Below are positions 45,401-51,864 of a DNA stretch of 55,830 nt, piece after piece. This DNA comes from Candidatus Azobacteroides sp. GTDB taxonomy: Bacteria; Bacteroidota; Bacteroidia; Bacteroidales; WRGA01. The notes under the pieces are model-generated. The model was not told where the DNA came from. It worked only from the letters and a program-made list of their open reading frames with translations, and ran no database searches. The position numbers and the translations under genes were made by a program. The stretch covers positions 1-55,830 of the forward strand of contig JAJQEC010000021.1 of assembly GCA_021201815.1 (NCBI GenBank), given 5' to 3'. Numbering within the stretch: the stretch's first letter is position 1; each line of letters begins with the position of its first letter.

Positions 45401-45568
45401 CGAGTTAGCTCCGGAATAGGTAGTAATGACCATAATCTGGTTCATTTCAATATCCGGATATAAGTCCACTGACAATCGGCTCAGTGAAAAAAGACCGAAA
45501 ATCACCACTCCTATAAAAATAAGAATAGTACTAACGGGCTTATTAACAGAAGTTTCGTAAAGTTTTAT
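42428..45568 (-). CDS. RND efflux pump (HAE1 type) lacking a canonical start codon
   Basis: Inner-membrane RND exporter. Intact body: TM4 SIAIGMVVDDAIVVLENITTHIE, TM10 GIVVKNGIVLIDYINLNRE, periplasmic pore loops and the C-terminal TLLTLLVVPTIY block. The first GTG (45508) lies inside TM1 and would remove the cytoplasmic start. Upstream in frame I read [ATA]-K-L-Y-E-T-S-V-N-K-P-V-S-T-I-L-I-F-I-G, the conserved beginning of the family. The codon at 45566-45568 is ATA where ATG is expected. A TAA lies seven codons further up and no ATG, GTG or TTG is available between. Either ATA is used weakly or the gene is impaired. About 1046 aa. Order of the operon: TolC, adaptor, pump. Confidence 0.88.
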   Translation of the reverse strand: MKLYETSVNKPVSTILIFIGVVIFGLFSLSRLSVDLYPDIEMNQIMVITTYSGANSSDIEENVTRILEDGLNTVSDLKELTSTSQDNLSIVALEFEWGTDLDLATNDVRDKLDLVSSYLPDGADKPIIFKLSTDMIPVLILSAIAEESTAGLYNILDDKIANPLNRINGVGSVSISGAPKQEIQINVDPQKLESYGLSVEQIGNVIAMENKNTPGGSIDIGSDTYSIRVEAEFKESDEIKDIVVGTFGGRTVFIKDIATVKDTLEERVQETFIANNDGIRKGATVVIQKQSGANTVDIVNKILKELPSLQESLPSDVKLSVLMDSSTYIVNSINSLTETVLLAFVFVVIVVLFFLGRWRATIIVIVTIPISLISAFIYLMVSGNTINIISLSSLSIAIGMVVDDAIVVLENITTHIEKGSRPREAAIYGTNEVAVAVIAATLTVIAVFFPLTMVTGLAGIMFKQLGWMVTITIAVSVLCALSLTPMLAAKMMRKEKTRNKYFDMVYGPIERALNKLDNRYGTLISWAVRHRTIVTVSAFGLFFLSIMLPALKLVGTEFFPASDNSQITMTIHLPVGTRTEITNEIAVKVQNILYEKYPEIELTSFSVGVPGDDNTFAALQDNGTNVISSYRLRMLDLKDRKRDIFEISDSIRKDLDGIPEIYKYIVQAGGGEDMSGGSTVDVEIFGHDFEVTDKVAKELSERMRNVEGLKDINISRDDYRAEYQIEFDREKLALAGLNTATVSQYLRNRINGMTASLFREDGEEYDIVVRYDTKYRQSLEDIESIVLYNSMGQAVKLGEVGKIVERFAPPKIERLNRSRVVTVSGTVSGASLDKVVDAVRAAIRETEIPAEVTTKIGGSYEDQQESFADLFLLLILIIILVYIVMAAQFESFTQPVIIMVSVLFAFTGVFLGLFVTGSTLNMISMIGSIMLVGIVVKNGIVLIDYINLNRERGNPIIDSVVSAGKSRLRPVLMTTCTTILGMIPMALGIGEGSEIWQPMGIAIIGSLTVSTLLTLLVVPTIYTSFAARGLKKQRRKEQKRMLEENS

Positions 45569-45672
45569 TCTGATATATATTATACGATTTTACACTCTTA
45601 TAAAAATTACCTTGCTACAATATTTCTTATAAGAGGTAAGTTTTTGTTTTAATTAATTAAATGGAATACGAA

Positions 45673-46677
45673 TTAATCTTGCACCTCAACCTTGATACCG
45701 TCCAACAAACGAGTTTGTCCGGCAATCACGACCTGTGCATCTTTTTTAAGCCCGGAAACAATTTCGTACCGGTTATCCAATCTGCGTCCTAACTCCACTG
45801 TTTGTCTGGTAACCGTACTGTCCTGATTGTACACGAATACATATCTTTCATTCGTACCCTGCTGTTTCACAATTGCCTGATCCGGCACTACCACATGGTC
45901 AACAGTTCCCAAGCTTAAAGTAATCCGGCCAAACATTCCCGGACGTACTTTTAAATCTGCATTCGGAATACTGACTTCCGCTACAAAAGTGTGGGAAACA
46001 GGATCTATTGTCGGGTGAATCAAAGATATTTTCCCATTGAATATCTGGTCCGGATATATGTCCAGCTTCAAATCCACAGGCATATCTTTTTTAATTTTAG
46101 GAAAAAGCTCTTCGGAGATATTAATCAGTACTTTTACAGGATTCAGTTGTTGAACGACAATTACCGGTAATGCAGAGAACATATCCCCATTATCATAATT
46201 TCTCGCAGTAACAATCCCACTGATCGGAGAGCGTAAAGTGGAATTTTCATCCAGATTCTGGGCAGCCGTTTTAGCTACTACCCATGCTGTTTCTGCCTGA
46301 TCAAGGTCATGTTTACTGATCCCTCCTACTTCGTAAAGATTTTTCATCCTTTCATAAGTAACCTGTAAATTATTTAATTGTGCTCTTTGCTGTGCGTACT
46401 GAGCCTGATCCATCGTAGCGACCGCCTGTCCGGCTTTTACAACATCTCCGACTTCTACTAATATCCTGTTTATCCTTAATGGCATGGAAGGAGCGATGTT
46501 ATTTTCATTAAACGGTTGTACGGTACCTGTATAATCGAATGTCTGATCCACAGGTTGAACCTTTACCTGTTGTAACTTCACCAAAGGAAGTGTCTCTTCC
46601 TGCACTTCTTCCTTTTTGCCACAGGAAAATAAAAGAGCTACCAAGCATACCGGAAGAACATATTTAATCTTTTTCAT
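45673..46677 (-). CDS. RND efflux periplasmic adaptor, lipoprotein
   Basis: Membrane fusion protein for the second pump. ATG 46677 gives MKKIKYVLPVCLVALLFSC, a lipoprotein signal with lipobox LFSC. The reading from 46704 adds nine residues that spoil it. Lipoyl-like halves lie around RINRILVEVGDVVKAGQAVATMD and STLRSPISGIVTARNYDNGDMFSAL, the alpha hairpin has AQLNNLQVTYERMKNLYEVGG, and the beta barrel ends KVRPGMFGRITLSLG. 334 aa, complete. It begins 31 bases after the TolC stop and ends about 100 bases before the pump's expected start. Confidence 0.92.
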   Translation of the reverse strand: MKKIKYVLPVCLVALLFSCGKKEEVQEETLPLVKLQQVKVQPVDQTFDYTGTVQPFNENNIAPSMPLRINRILVEVGDVVKAGQAVATMDQAQYAQQRAQLNNLQVTYERMKNLYEVGGISKHDLDQAETAWVVAKTAAQNLDENSTLRSPISGIVTARNYDNGDMFSALPVIVVQQLNPVKVLINISEELFPKIKKDMPVDLKLDIYPDQIFNGKISLIHPTIDPVSHTFVAEVSIPNADLKVRPGMFGRITLSLGTVDHVVVPDQAIVKQQGTNERYVFVYNQDSTVTRQTVELGRRLDNRYEIVSGLKKDAQVVIAGQTRLLDGIKVEVQD

Positions 46678-46707
46678 TTCTTTAAGTCTTATGTTTGTTA
46701 TCATTTT

Positions 46708-47826
46708 TTATTCTTTCCCAACTAATAAATCATAATCGGATTTTGCAAGCATATAATTATAAAGAGATTGATTATAATTCAGTCGCGCCTGTCTTAAGGC
46801 AACTTCCGAGTCATTCATTTCGAGGATTGTTCCCATCCCACTCTGATATCTCACCTGAGCAATAGTGTATGCTTTTTGTGCCGATTGGATACCTACTTTA
46901 TTGGATTCTAACTGTTCAATTGTCTTTTGCATATCCACCAATGCATTCTTGACCTGTACTTGTAATCCACTTTCCGTATACTCTCTCTGGTAATCTAACT
47001 GAGCAATGCTGGCACGTATCTGCGATGCTTTATTCTTGCGGGTAAATCCTGAAAAAATCGGAACCCTGAGTGTCAGGCCAAGAGTAGAAGTCGGATACCA
47101 TTTGTATGATGAAAATCTGAAGTTGTCATTCATTGCAAGATACATATAGTTATATGTCAGACTCAGACTTGGTAAATATTCTGCTTTTTGTACATCCAGT
47201 TGCTTACTCAATAATTCATTTTGAATGTCCAGTTGTTTTAATGTTGAATTTTGATTTAATGCATAGCCATATAATTCATTAAATGACTGGTATTCATTTT
47301 CATAATCTGCCAGGTTACCTACCGGACGAACCTCAATATCCAATGGTAATCCTAACAAGAGTTTCACCTGAAAATCAGCTATTTTAATATTATTTTCAGC
47401 CTCAATGAGATTAGGCCGTAAATTGCTGACCTGTACTTCGGCCCTGATCATATCATATTCAGCAGCCAGTCCCTGCTCGTATTTATTCTTGGCATCTATA
47501 TAAGTCTGTTCGGCAAGGTCCATGCTTATTTTCATAATATCATATAACTCACGGGTGAAAAGAGCCGTATAATACGCTTTTTCCACATTATTCTTCAGAT
47601 TTAATTTGGATTCCCGGGAAGATTCCAATGCCAGTTTGATATTCACCTCCGACAATTGTGTTAACCGGATCAGGCTCATATTAAACAATGGCATAGCTAC
47701 CGAAAGACCTCCGTTATAGGAATTGTCAGTTCCGATTACTACTGTCTGACCTTCAAAAGACATGACCATCTTTTTAATATTACGGTCATAACTTCCTACC
47801 AAATCTATAGAAGGCCATAAACTGCC
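46708..47826 (-). pseudogene. TolC-like outer-membrane factor, main part after in-frame TAG
   Basis: Continues the frame of the short 5' part as G-S-L-W-P-S-I-D-L-V-G-S-Y-D-R, the usual first beta-strand region of an OEP domain, then SMDLAEQTYIDAKNKYEQGLAAEYDMIRAEV and the second repeat (YGYALNQNSTLKQLDIQNELLSKQLDVQKAEYLPSLSLTYNY). It ends VLAKSDYDLLVG-type. Without read-through it has no signal peptide and would not reach the outer membrane. A GTG (47802) is the nearest start. The downstream adaptor gene could still be translated from its own start. Confidence 0.85.
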
Positions 47827-48021
47827 CTAGGTTTCTTTTTTAGCATAATTCTGCTTTTCGACTTCCTTTTCTGCAATTTTAATCGTCGGATTCTCATTCA
47901 TTGCAATTTCTAAAGCTTCCTCCAATGTCAATGCAACCGGTATTTGTTCTTGTGCCTGTAAAAAGCCGGTAATACCGATAGCAATCAATAGTAAGGAAAT
48001 ATACCTTTTTACTTCTTTCAT
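47827..48021 (-). pseudogene. TolC-like outer-membrane factor, 5' part ending at TAG
   Basis: A signal peptide (MKEVKRYISLLLIAIGITGFLQA) and the first helix of the OEP fold (LTLEEALEIAMNENPTIKIAEKEVEKQNYAKKET) stop at TAG 47827-47829. The family continues without a break at this place, and the next codon is in frame with the main part. The complete gene would be 46708-48021, about 437 codons. It is the first gene after tetR, 33 bases away. Nonsense mutation or assembly error; the original residue is unknown. Confidence 0.85.
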
Positions 48022-48053
48022 TTTTTCTCTATCTATTATATAACCTATTTTAT

Positions 48054-48689
48054 TTATACTATTTTCTCTAAGTTATCTTTGCAGTCAATTACATTATCAA
48101 TAAGTTCCAATCCTTTTTGGGTAGCAATTCCCCGGACAAAACTTTTAAAAAGAGTTTCATATACTTCCAAAAGATCGAATTTCTTGAGCTCGGAAATTTC
48201 TTCTTCTATTATATATAATTGCTCTTTCATCATAATGGATACAATTTCCGTATTAATATCCGGACGCACCAAACCATCCAATATGCCTTTATCCAATGCA
48301 ATAATTACTTTTTCACGAAAGATGACTTCTCTATGTTTGCATACTCTCTCAAATACTTCAGGATAATATTTTCTCAGATCTGCGACATAATTTTTATTGC
48401 ATCTACGCATTTCTTCCATTCCGATAAGATAATATTTGAGCATTGCCTCAATCACATTGGACGTCGTTTTAGTTATTTCTTCATCCAGTTTTTCATGCAG
48501 CTTCAGACCATAGGTATAACACTCATTTACCAAATCGTTTTTATCCTTAAAATTCTCATAAAGGGTACGTTTAGATATACCCAGTGTTTCTGCTATAATA
48601 TCCATTGTGACACTTTTAATGCCATTTTCACGGAATAAATTCGAAGCTGTCGTAATAACCCGTTCTTTAATGTCCATATTTTTTTCCAT
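48054..48689 (-). CDS. TetR/AcrR-family repressor of the second RND operon
   Basis: DNA-binding regulator. The N-terminal helix-turn-helix KERVITTASNLFRENGIKSVTMDIIAETLGISKRTLYENFKDKNDLV is complete (residues 7-53), with the typical 'TLYxxFxxKxxL' recognition helix. The C-terminal ligand domain is diverse. 211 aa. A second Met (MDIKERV) at residue 5 is a possible start. It lies 33 bases before the TolC 5' part on the same strand, so it is co-transcribed with the pump genes and probably represses them and itself. An inverted repeat overlaps its promoter. Confidence 0.92.
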   Translation of the reverse strand: MEKNMDIKERVITTASNLFRENGIKSVTMDIIAETLGISKRTLYENFKDKNDLVNECYTYGLKLHEKLDEEITKTTSNVIEAMLKYYLIGMEEMRRCNKNYVADLRKYYPEVFERVCKHREVIFREKVIIALDKGILDGLVRPDINTEIVSIMMKEQLYIIEEEISELKKFDLLEVYETLFKSFVRGIATQKGLELIDNVIDCKDNLEKIV

Positions 48690-48708
48690 AAATTCTGAAG
48701 AGAGGGTG

Positions 48709-48716
48709 CAAAATTA
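48709..48716 (-). promoter_or_regulatory. -7 promoter box of the tetR-pump operon
   Basis: TAATTTTG on the minus strand, an exact TAnnTTTG match, 20 bases from the ATG at 48689. Confidence 0.5.
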
Positions 48717-48749
48717 CAGGAAACTTTGTAAACTAAAAAAAGTTTTCTG
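48717..48749. promoter_or_regulatory. Candidate TetR operator
   Basis: Inverted repeat CAGGAAACTTT (48717-48727) and AAAGTTTTCTG (48739-48749), matching at 10 of 11 positions around an 11-base centre. It begins directly upstream of the -7 box and covers the -33 region, where a repressor would block polymerase. Confidence 0.5.
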
Positions 48750-48919
48750 TGTTTTTACACCCGGATTTTAGTTAATAAAAACTAATCTTAAAATATATAA
48801 GAACTTAACTAATCCCAAAGTTGTTATGCCTTATTTTTATCATGAAGACGTTTCTATTTTATTTATATTTTAAAAAATAATAAATAAATTACTTTTGTTT
48901 ATTTAATCTTCTGTCACTC

Positions 48920-49732
48920 TTATAATTGAAGAGCTACTTTTAAAGCTTTATATCCATTCGAACTGACTTTTAAGGTCGTATTATCTTTTAATCTCAGTAA
49001 CTGCGTTTGTTTATTGTAAAGTTCAATTTGTGATATAAATTCTACGTTTACAATATATGAACGATGAATACGAATAAATTTTTCCGGCGGCAATGTATTT
49101 TCAAATGATTTCATTGTTTGTTCTTTCAAAAATTTTCCCTTTGAAGAAACAATACGTACATAATCACCTTCAGCCTGTAAATATATGATCTCTGTAACCG
49201 GAATAATATCGACTTGTGTCCCGTTTTTAACAGCAATCCGCTCCAGATCCGGATCTTTAACAGAATATGCTTCTTTTATTTGAGAGTTTCTTTTTTTCTC
49301 CTGAGCCTCGGCATCTACTTCCGGAATATTCTCTTTCGGCTCTTTTCTGAAAAAAGAAAGAGAAAGCATATATAGTAAAAGAAGAATAAATAAACGTAGT
49401 GGGAGAAAGGGATAAAAATCTTTCCATAAAAAGTCTGCCGGAAGAAAAATATACAGAAAAAAACATTCTGAAATAAACCAGCAAAAAACAAAAAGAAAAG
49501 CTAAGGCAATATATACAAAAAGTTTTTGTAGATAAGGAAAATGGTGGAAACGGCTATATTTCCATATTATTTCTAGGAAGAATAATAACGCTGCGATACT
49601 TATTCCTGAAATTACAGCTTCTGTAAACACAATAGCAGTATCCTGTAACAAAGGAATTTGAACAGCATAAAAAATTCCGGATATACCAACAGCGATTATT
49701 AAATATTTTAAACTTACGTGTTTTAGTTCCAT
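48920..49732 (-). CDS. Membrane-anchored LytTR transcription regulator
   Basis: LytTR DNA-binding domain without a receiver, attached to a membrane part. Four likely helices: YLIIAVGISGIFYAVQIPLL, VFTEAVISGISIAALLFFLEII, LFVYIALAFLFVFCWFISECFFLYIFL, and LFILLLLYMLSLSFF. A charged linker (EVDAEAQEKKRNSQIKEAY) leads to LytTR at about 170-268 (IIYLQAEGDYVRIVSSKGKFL; FIRIHRSYIVNVEFISQIE). This is a one-component design: the membrane domain presumably senses an envelope state directly. 270 aa. It starts 16 bases after the LiaF-like gene's stop, so the two are one operon. Confidence 0.88.
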   Translation of the reverse strand: MELKHVSLKYLIIAVGISGIFYAVQIPLLQDTAIVFTEAVISGISIAALLFFLEIIWKYSRFHHFPYLQKLFVYIALAFLFVFCWFISECFFLYIFLPADFLWKDFYPFLPLRLFILLLLYMLSLSFFRKEPKENIPEVDAEAQEKKRNSQIKEAYSVKDPDLERIAVKNGTQVDIIPVTEIIYLQAEGDYVRIVSSKGKFLKEQTMKSFENTLPPEKFIRIHRSYIVNVEFISQIELYNKQTQLLRLKDNTTLKVSSNGYKALKVALQL

Positions 49733-49748
49733 GCTACCGACAGGCCAT

Positions 49749-50525
49749 TTAATTTCTTATTTCGGCATTTGCCAGTATACAATTTATTTCCACGAACAGA
49801 GTATTCTTATCTTCTTCCGGAATAACTTTATGTTCGGTTATCCGCTTATCCTCTAAAGCTCCTAGGAAGGTATTGCTTTTTATTTCCACTTTCCATGTTT
49901 CAGGAACTAATAATACCATGTTTCCAAACATGACATTTACCTCCAGCAATTGCTCACCATAAGCCAAAACCGCTTTTCGTAAGTCAATAATTAATTCTCC
50001 GAACATAACATTCGCTTCTCCCCCTTTAAATTCATGCGATAATATGATATTTGAAGAACTTCCGAACATCATATTTTTATCGATATAATCCATTTTTTTT
50101 GTATCCGGATTTTCAGAAAGGGAATGGAATGTTGAATGAGTCCGGAATTTGCCTTTGTTATTTTTCCTGCCGGAACCACGAAAAATACGGCCCAACAGAA
50201 GAAAAACGCCGGCAATAATCAGAAGAATAGGCCAATAAGTTTGAAAATCAATATTAATATTCACAAAATGTCCAGGAAAAGCAACTACTAATAAAGGATA
50301 AATAAAGAATCCACCGATAGTAATCAGAAAAAGAGCACCGATATATTTTCTTTTGAAAAAAGACCACAGCCCTAACCCGATCAGAAGCATTTGCCAGGAA
50401 AAAATAATGGATTTGTATGTCAATGGAATCATACCTGTATTAAATAAAAGAAAAATCCCTCCGATAAGAATTAATAAAACTGCAATGGAAATACCAGAAT
50501 GGTTACATGTTACTTTTGTTTTCAT
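49749..50525 (-). CDS. LiaF-like membrane protein (DUF5668 plus cell-wall-active response domain)
   Basis: Four close membrane helices in two hairpins (GISIAVLLILIGGIFLLFNTG; SIIFSWQMLLIGLGLWSFF; YIGALFLITIGGFFIYPLLVVAF; TYWPILLIIAGVFLLLGRIF) are followed by a beta-rich C-terminal domain. Its repeats 'FGSSNIIL', 'EANVMFGELIIDLRKAVL' and 'LEVNVMFGNMVLLVPETWKVEI' are the right-handed turns of the LiaF/DUF2154 fold. In Firmicutes LiaF inhibits an envelope-stress kinase. Here the partner is the membrane LytTR regulator 16 bases downstream. 258 aa, complete, with its own promoter box. Confidence 0.85.
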   Translation of the reverse strand: MKTKVTCNHSGISIAVLLILIGGIFLLFNTGMIPLTYKSIIFSWQMLLIGLGLWSFFKRKYIGALFLITIGGFFIYPLLVVAFPGHFVNINIDFQTYWPILLIIAGVFLLLGRIFRGSGRKNNKGKFRTHSTFHSLSENPDTKKMDYIDKNMMFGSSSNIILSHEFKGGEANVMFGELIIDLRKAVLAYGEQLLEVNVMFGNMVLLVPETWKVEIKSNTFLGALEDKRITEHKVIPEEDKNTLFVEINCILANAEIRN

Positions 50526-50554
50526 AAGATAAAATCAGTAGATTATAATGAGCA

Positions 50555-50562
50555 CAAAAATA
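50555..50562 (-). promoter_or_regulatory. -7 promoter box of the LiaF-like/LytTR operon
   Basis: TATTTTTG on the minus strand, an exact TAnnTTTG match, 30 bases from the ATG at 50525. Confidence 0.5.
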
Positions 50563-50702
50563 AGCGGTAAAGAGACAAGGATGCAAGGAAAAACCGACTA
50601 ATGATGGAAATTTCCCGATGAAAATAAAGAAAAATACTTCGAAAAGATGGAAAAAGAAAATTAGAATGGAAGAAGAAAAGAAATATTCTACTATTCGGAT
50701 AC

Positions 50703-50724
50703 AAAAAAAAGGGCCTGGCCCTTT
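50703..50724 (-). terminator. Intrinsic terminator after the HIT gene
   Basis: AAAGGGCC (50708-50715) and GGCCCTTT (50717-50724) around one base, followed on the minus strand by a T run (the plus-strand A run at 50703-50710). It lies 10 bases past the stop at 50734. The stem is short but GC-rich. Confidence 0.8.
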
Positions 50725-50733
50725 CTTAATATT

Positions 50734-51126
50734 TTATAATGCAGAAGTTATTTTTTGTGCAATTTCTGAAAATTGTTCCGGAGTCAAAGATAATTTTTCA
50801 CCTGAAAAAAGCATATCTTTTTCACTTTGCATGGGAATAAGATGGATGTGTGCATGTGGAACCTCCATTCCCATTACTGTCATTCCTACCCGTTGACAGG
50901 GAATGACTTTTTTAAGAGCAACGGCTATTTTCTTCGCAAACACTATCATTTCAGCTATTTCCTCATCGGAAATATCAAAAAAATAATCGATCTCTTTTTT
51001 AGGAATTATTAATGTATGCCCCTCTTTCAATGGATGAATATCCAGAAACGCATAAAACTTCTCATTTTCTGCAATCTTATAAGAAGGAATTTTTCCCTCT
51101 ACGATCTGACTGAAGATTGTTGCCAT
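50734..51126 (-). CDS. HIT-family nucleotide-binding protein (HinT-like)
   Basis: Hydrolyses nucleoside phosphoramidates or similar adenylated compounds. IFSQIVEGKIPSYKIAENEKFYAFLDIHPLKEGHTLIIPK is the standard N-terminal part. The histidine triad is HAHIHLIP (His91, His93, His95). 130 aa, complete. It follows greA by 9 bases, so the two share a transcript, ending in the hairpin at 50703-50724. I recall the greA-HIT pairing as common in Bacteroidales. Confidence 0.95.
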   Translation of the reverse strand: MATIFSQIVEGKIPSYKIAENEKFYAFLDIHPLKEGHTLIIPKKEIDYFFDISDEEIAEMIVFAKKIAVALKKVIPCQRVGMTVMGMEVPHAHIHLIPMQSEKDMLFSGEKLSLTPEQFSEIAQKITSAL

Positions 51127-51135
51127 ACTTCTTTA

Positions 51136-51606
51136 TTATAGAGAAATATTCATTATTTCAAAAGTCATAATTCCGGAAGGCACCGTCACTTCAATAATAT
51201 CGCCTACTTTTTTTCCGAGAAGACCTTTTCCGATAGGTGTATTGATAGACATCTTGCCTTCTTTCAGATTCGCTTCTGTTTCAGATACCAACGTATATTC
51301 CATCGTTTGATTATTCTTCGTATTGCGAATCTTTACTTTGTTCAGAATCTGTACAACATCTGTACCGAGTTTACTTTCATCGATGACGCGGGCATTGGCA
51401 AATACATCTTTTAACTGCGCAATCTTAGCTTCCAGCAAACCTTGTGCCTCTTTGGCCGCATCATATTCAGCATTTTCAGATAAATCTCCTTTATCACGGG
51501 CTTCCGCTATTTGCCGCGAGATTTCAGGACGCTTTACCGTTTCTAAAAAATTAATCTCTTCCGATAATTTCTTATACCCTTCTTCTGTCATATAGCTTGT
51601 TGCCAT
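51136..51606 (-). CDS. greA: Transcription elongation factor GreA
   Basis: Rescues arrested RNA polymerase by stimulating transcript cleavage. The N-terminal coiled coil (YKKLSEEINFLETVKRPEISRQIAEARDKGDLSENAEYDAAKEAQ) contains the catalytic acidic tip DLSENAEYD (Asp/Glu pair). The C-terminal FKBP-like domain is YTLVSETEANLKEGKMSINTPIGKGLLGKKVGDIIEV. 156 aa, standard length. First gene of the greA-HIT operon. Confidence 0.97.
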   Translation of the reverse strand: MATSYMTEEGYKKLSEEINFLETVKRPEISRQIAEARDKGDLSENAEYDAAKEAQGLLEAKIAQLKDVFANARVIDESKLGTDVVQILNKVKIRNTKNNQTMEYTLVSETEANLKEGKMSINTPIGKGLLGKKVGDIIEVTVPSGIMTFEIMNISL

Positions 51607-51642
51607 AATTTCTTTTCCTCCATTTATTTAAAAGTAAGAAAC

Positions 51643-51671
51643 CAAATTTATTTATTTGTTGTTTTTACAAA
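51643..51671 (-). promoter_or_regulatory. Promoter of the greA-HIT operon
   Basis: On the minus strand, TTTG (51668-51671), a 17-base spacer and TAAATTTG (51643-51650), an exact -7 box, 37 bases from the ATG at 51606. Confidence 0.5.
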
Positions 51672-51864
51672 TACTTTTTCTTTAGATTTGCAATGTAATT
51701 AAATATAAAATGTACCTTTCCTAAAAAGAAAAAACAATTCCGACCGAGGCCGGAACTGCATCACATCTGTTATAATATCTATGACAAAGATAGTTAATTT
51801 TTTTAATCTAACTAATTTTTAAAGGAATTATTCATCATTAAAAAGAACAATAGCAGAGAAAATA

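Noticed and set aside
184..47829. A changed genetic code in which TAG or TGA means Trp
   Set aside because: TAG ends the intact dehydrogenase gene (21460) and PPK2 gene (35158). TGA ends GH3 (9446) and lies in stop/start overlaps of the RND and ABC operons. Both TAG and TGA would have to be recoded at once. Local mutation or error explains the three sites better.
50618..50896. Open frame on the plus strand near the HIT gene
   Set aside because: It overlaps the terminator and the coding end of the HIT gene and has no recognisable content.
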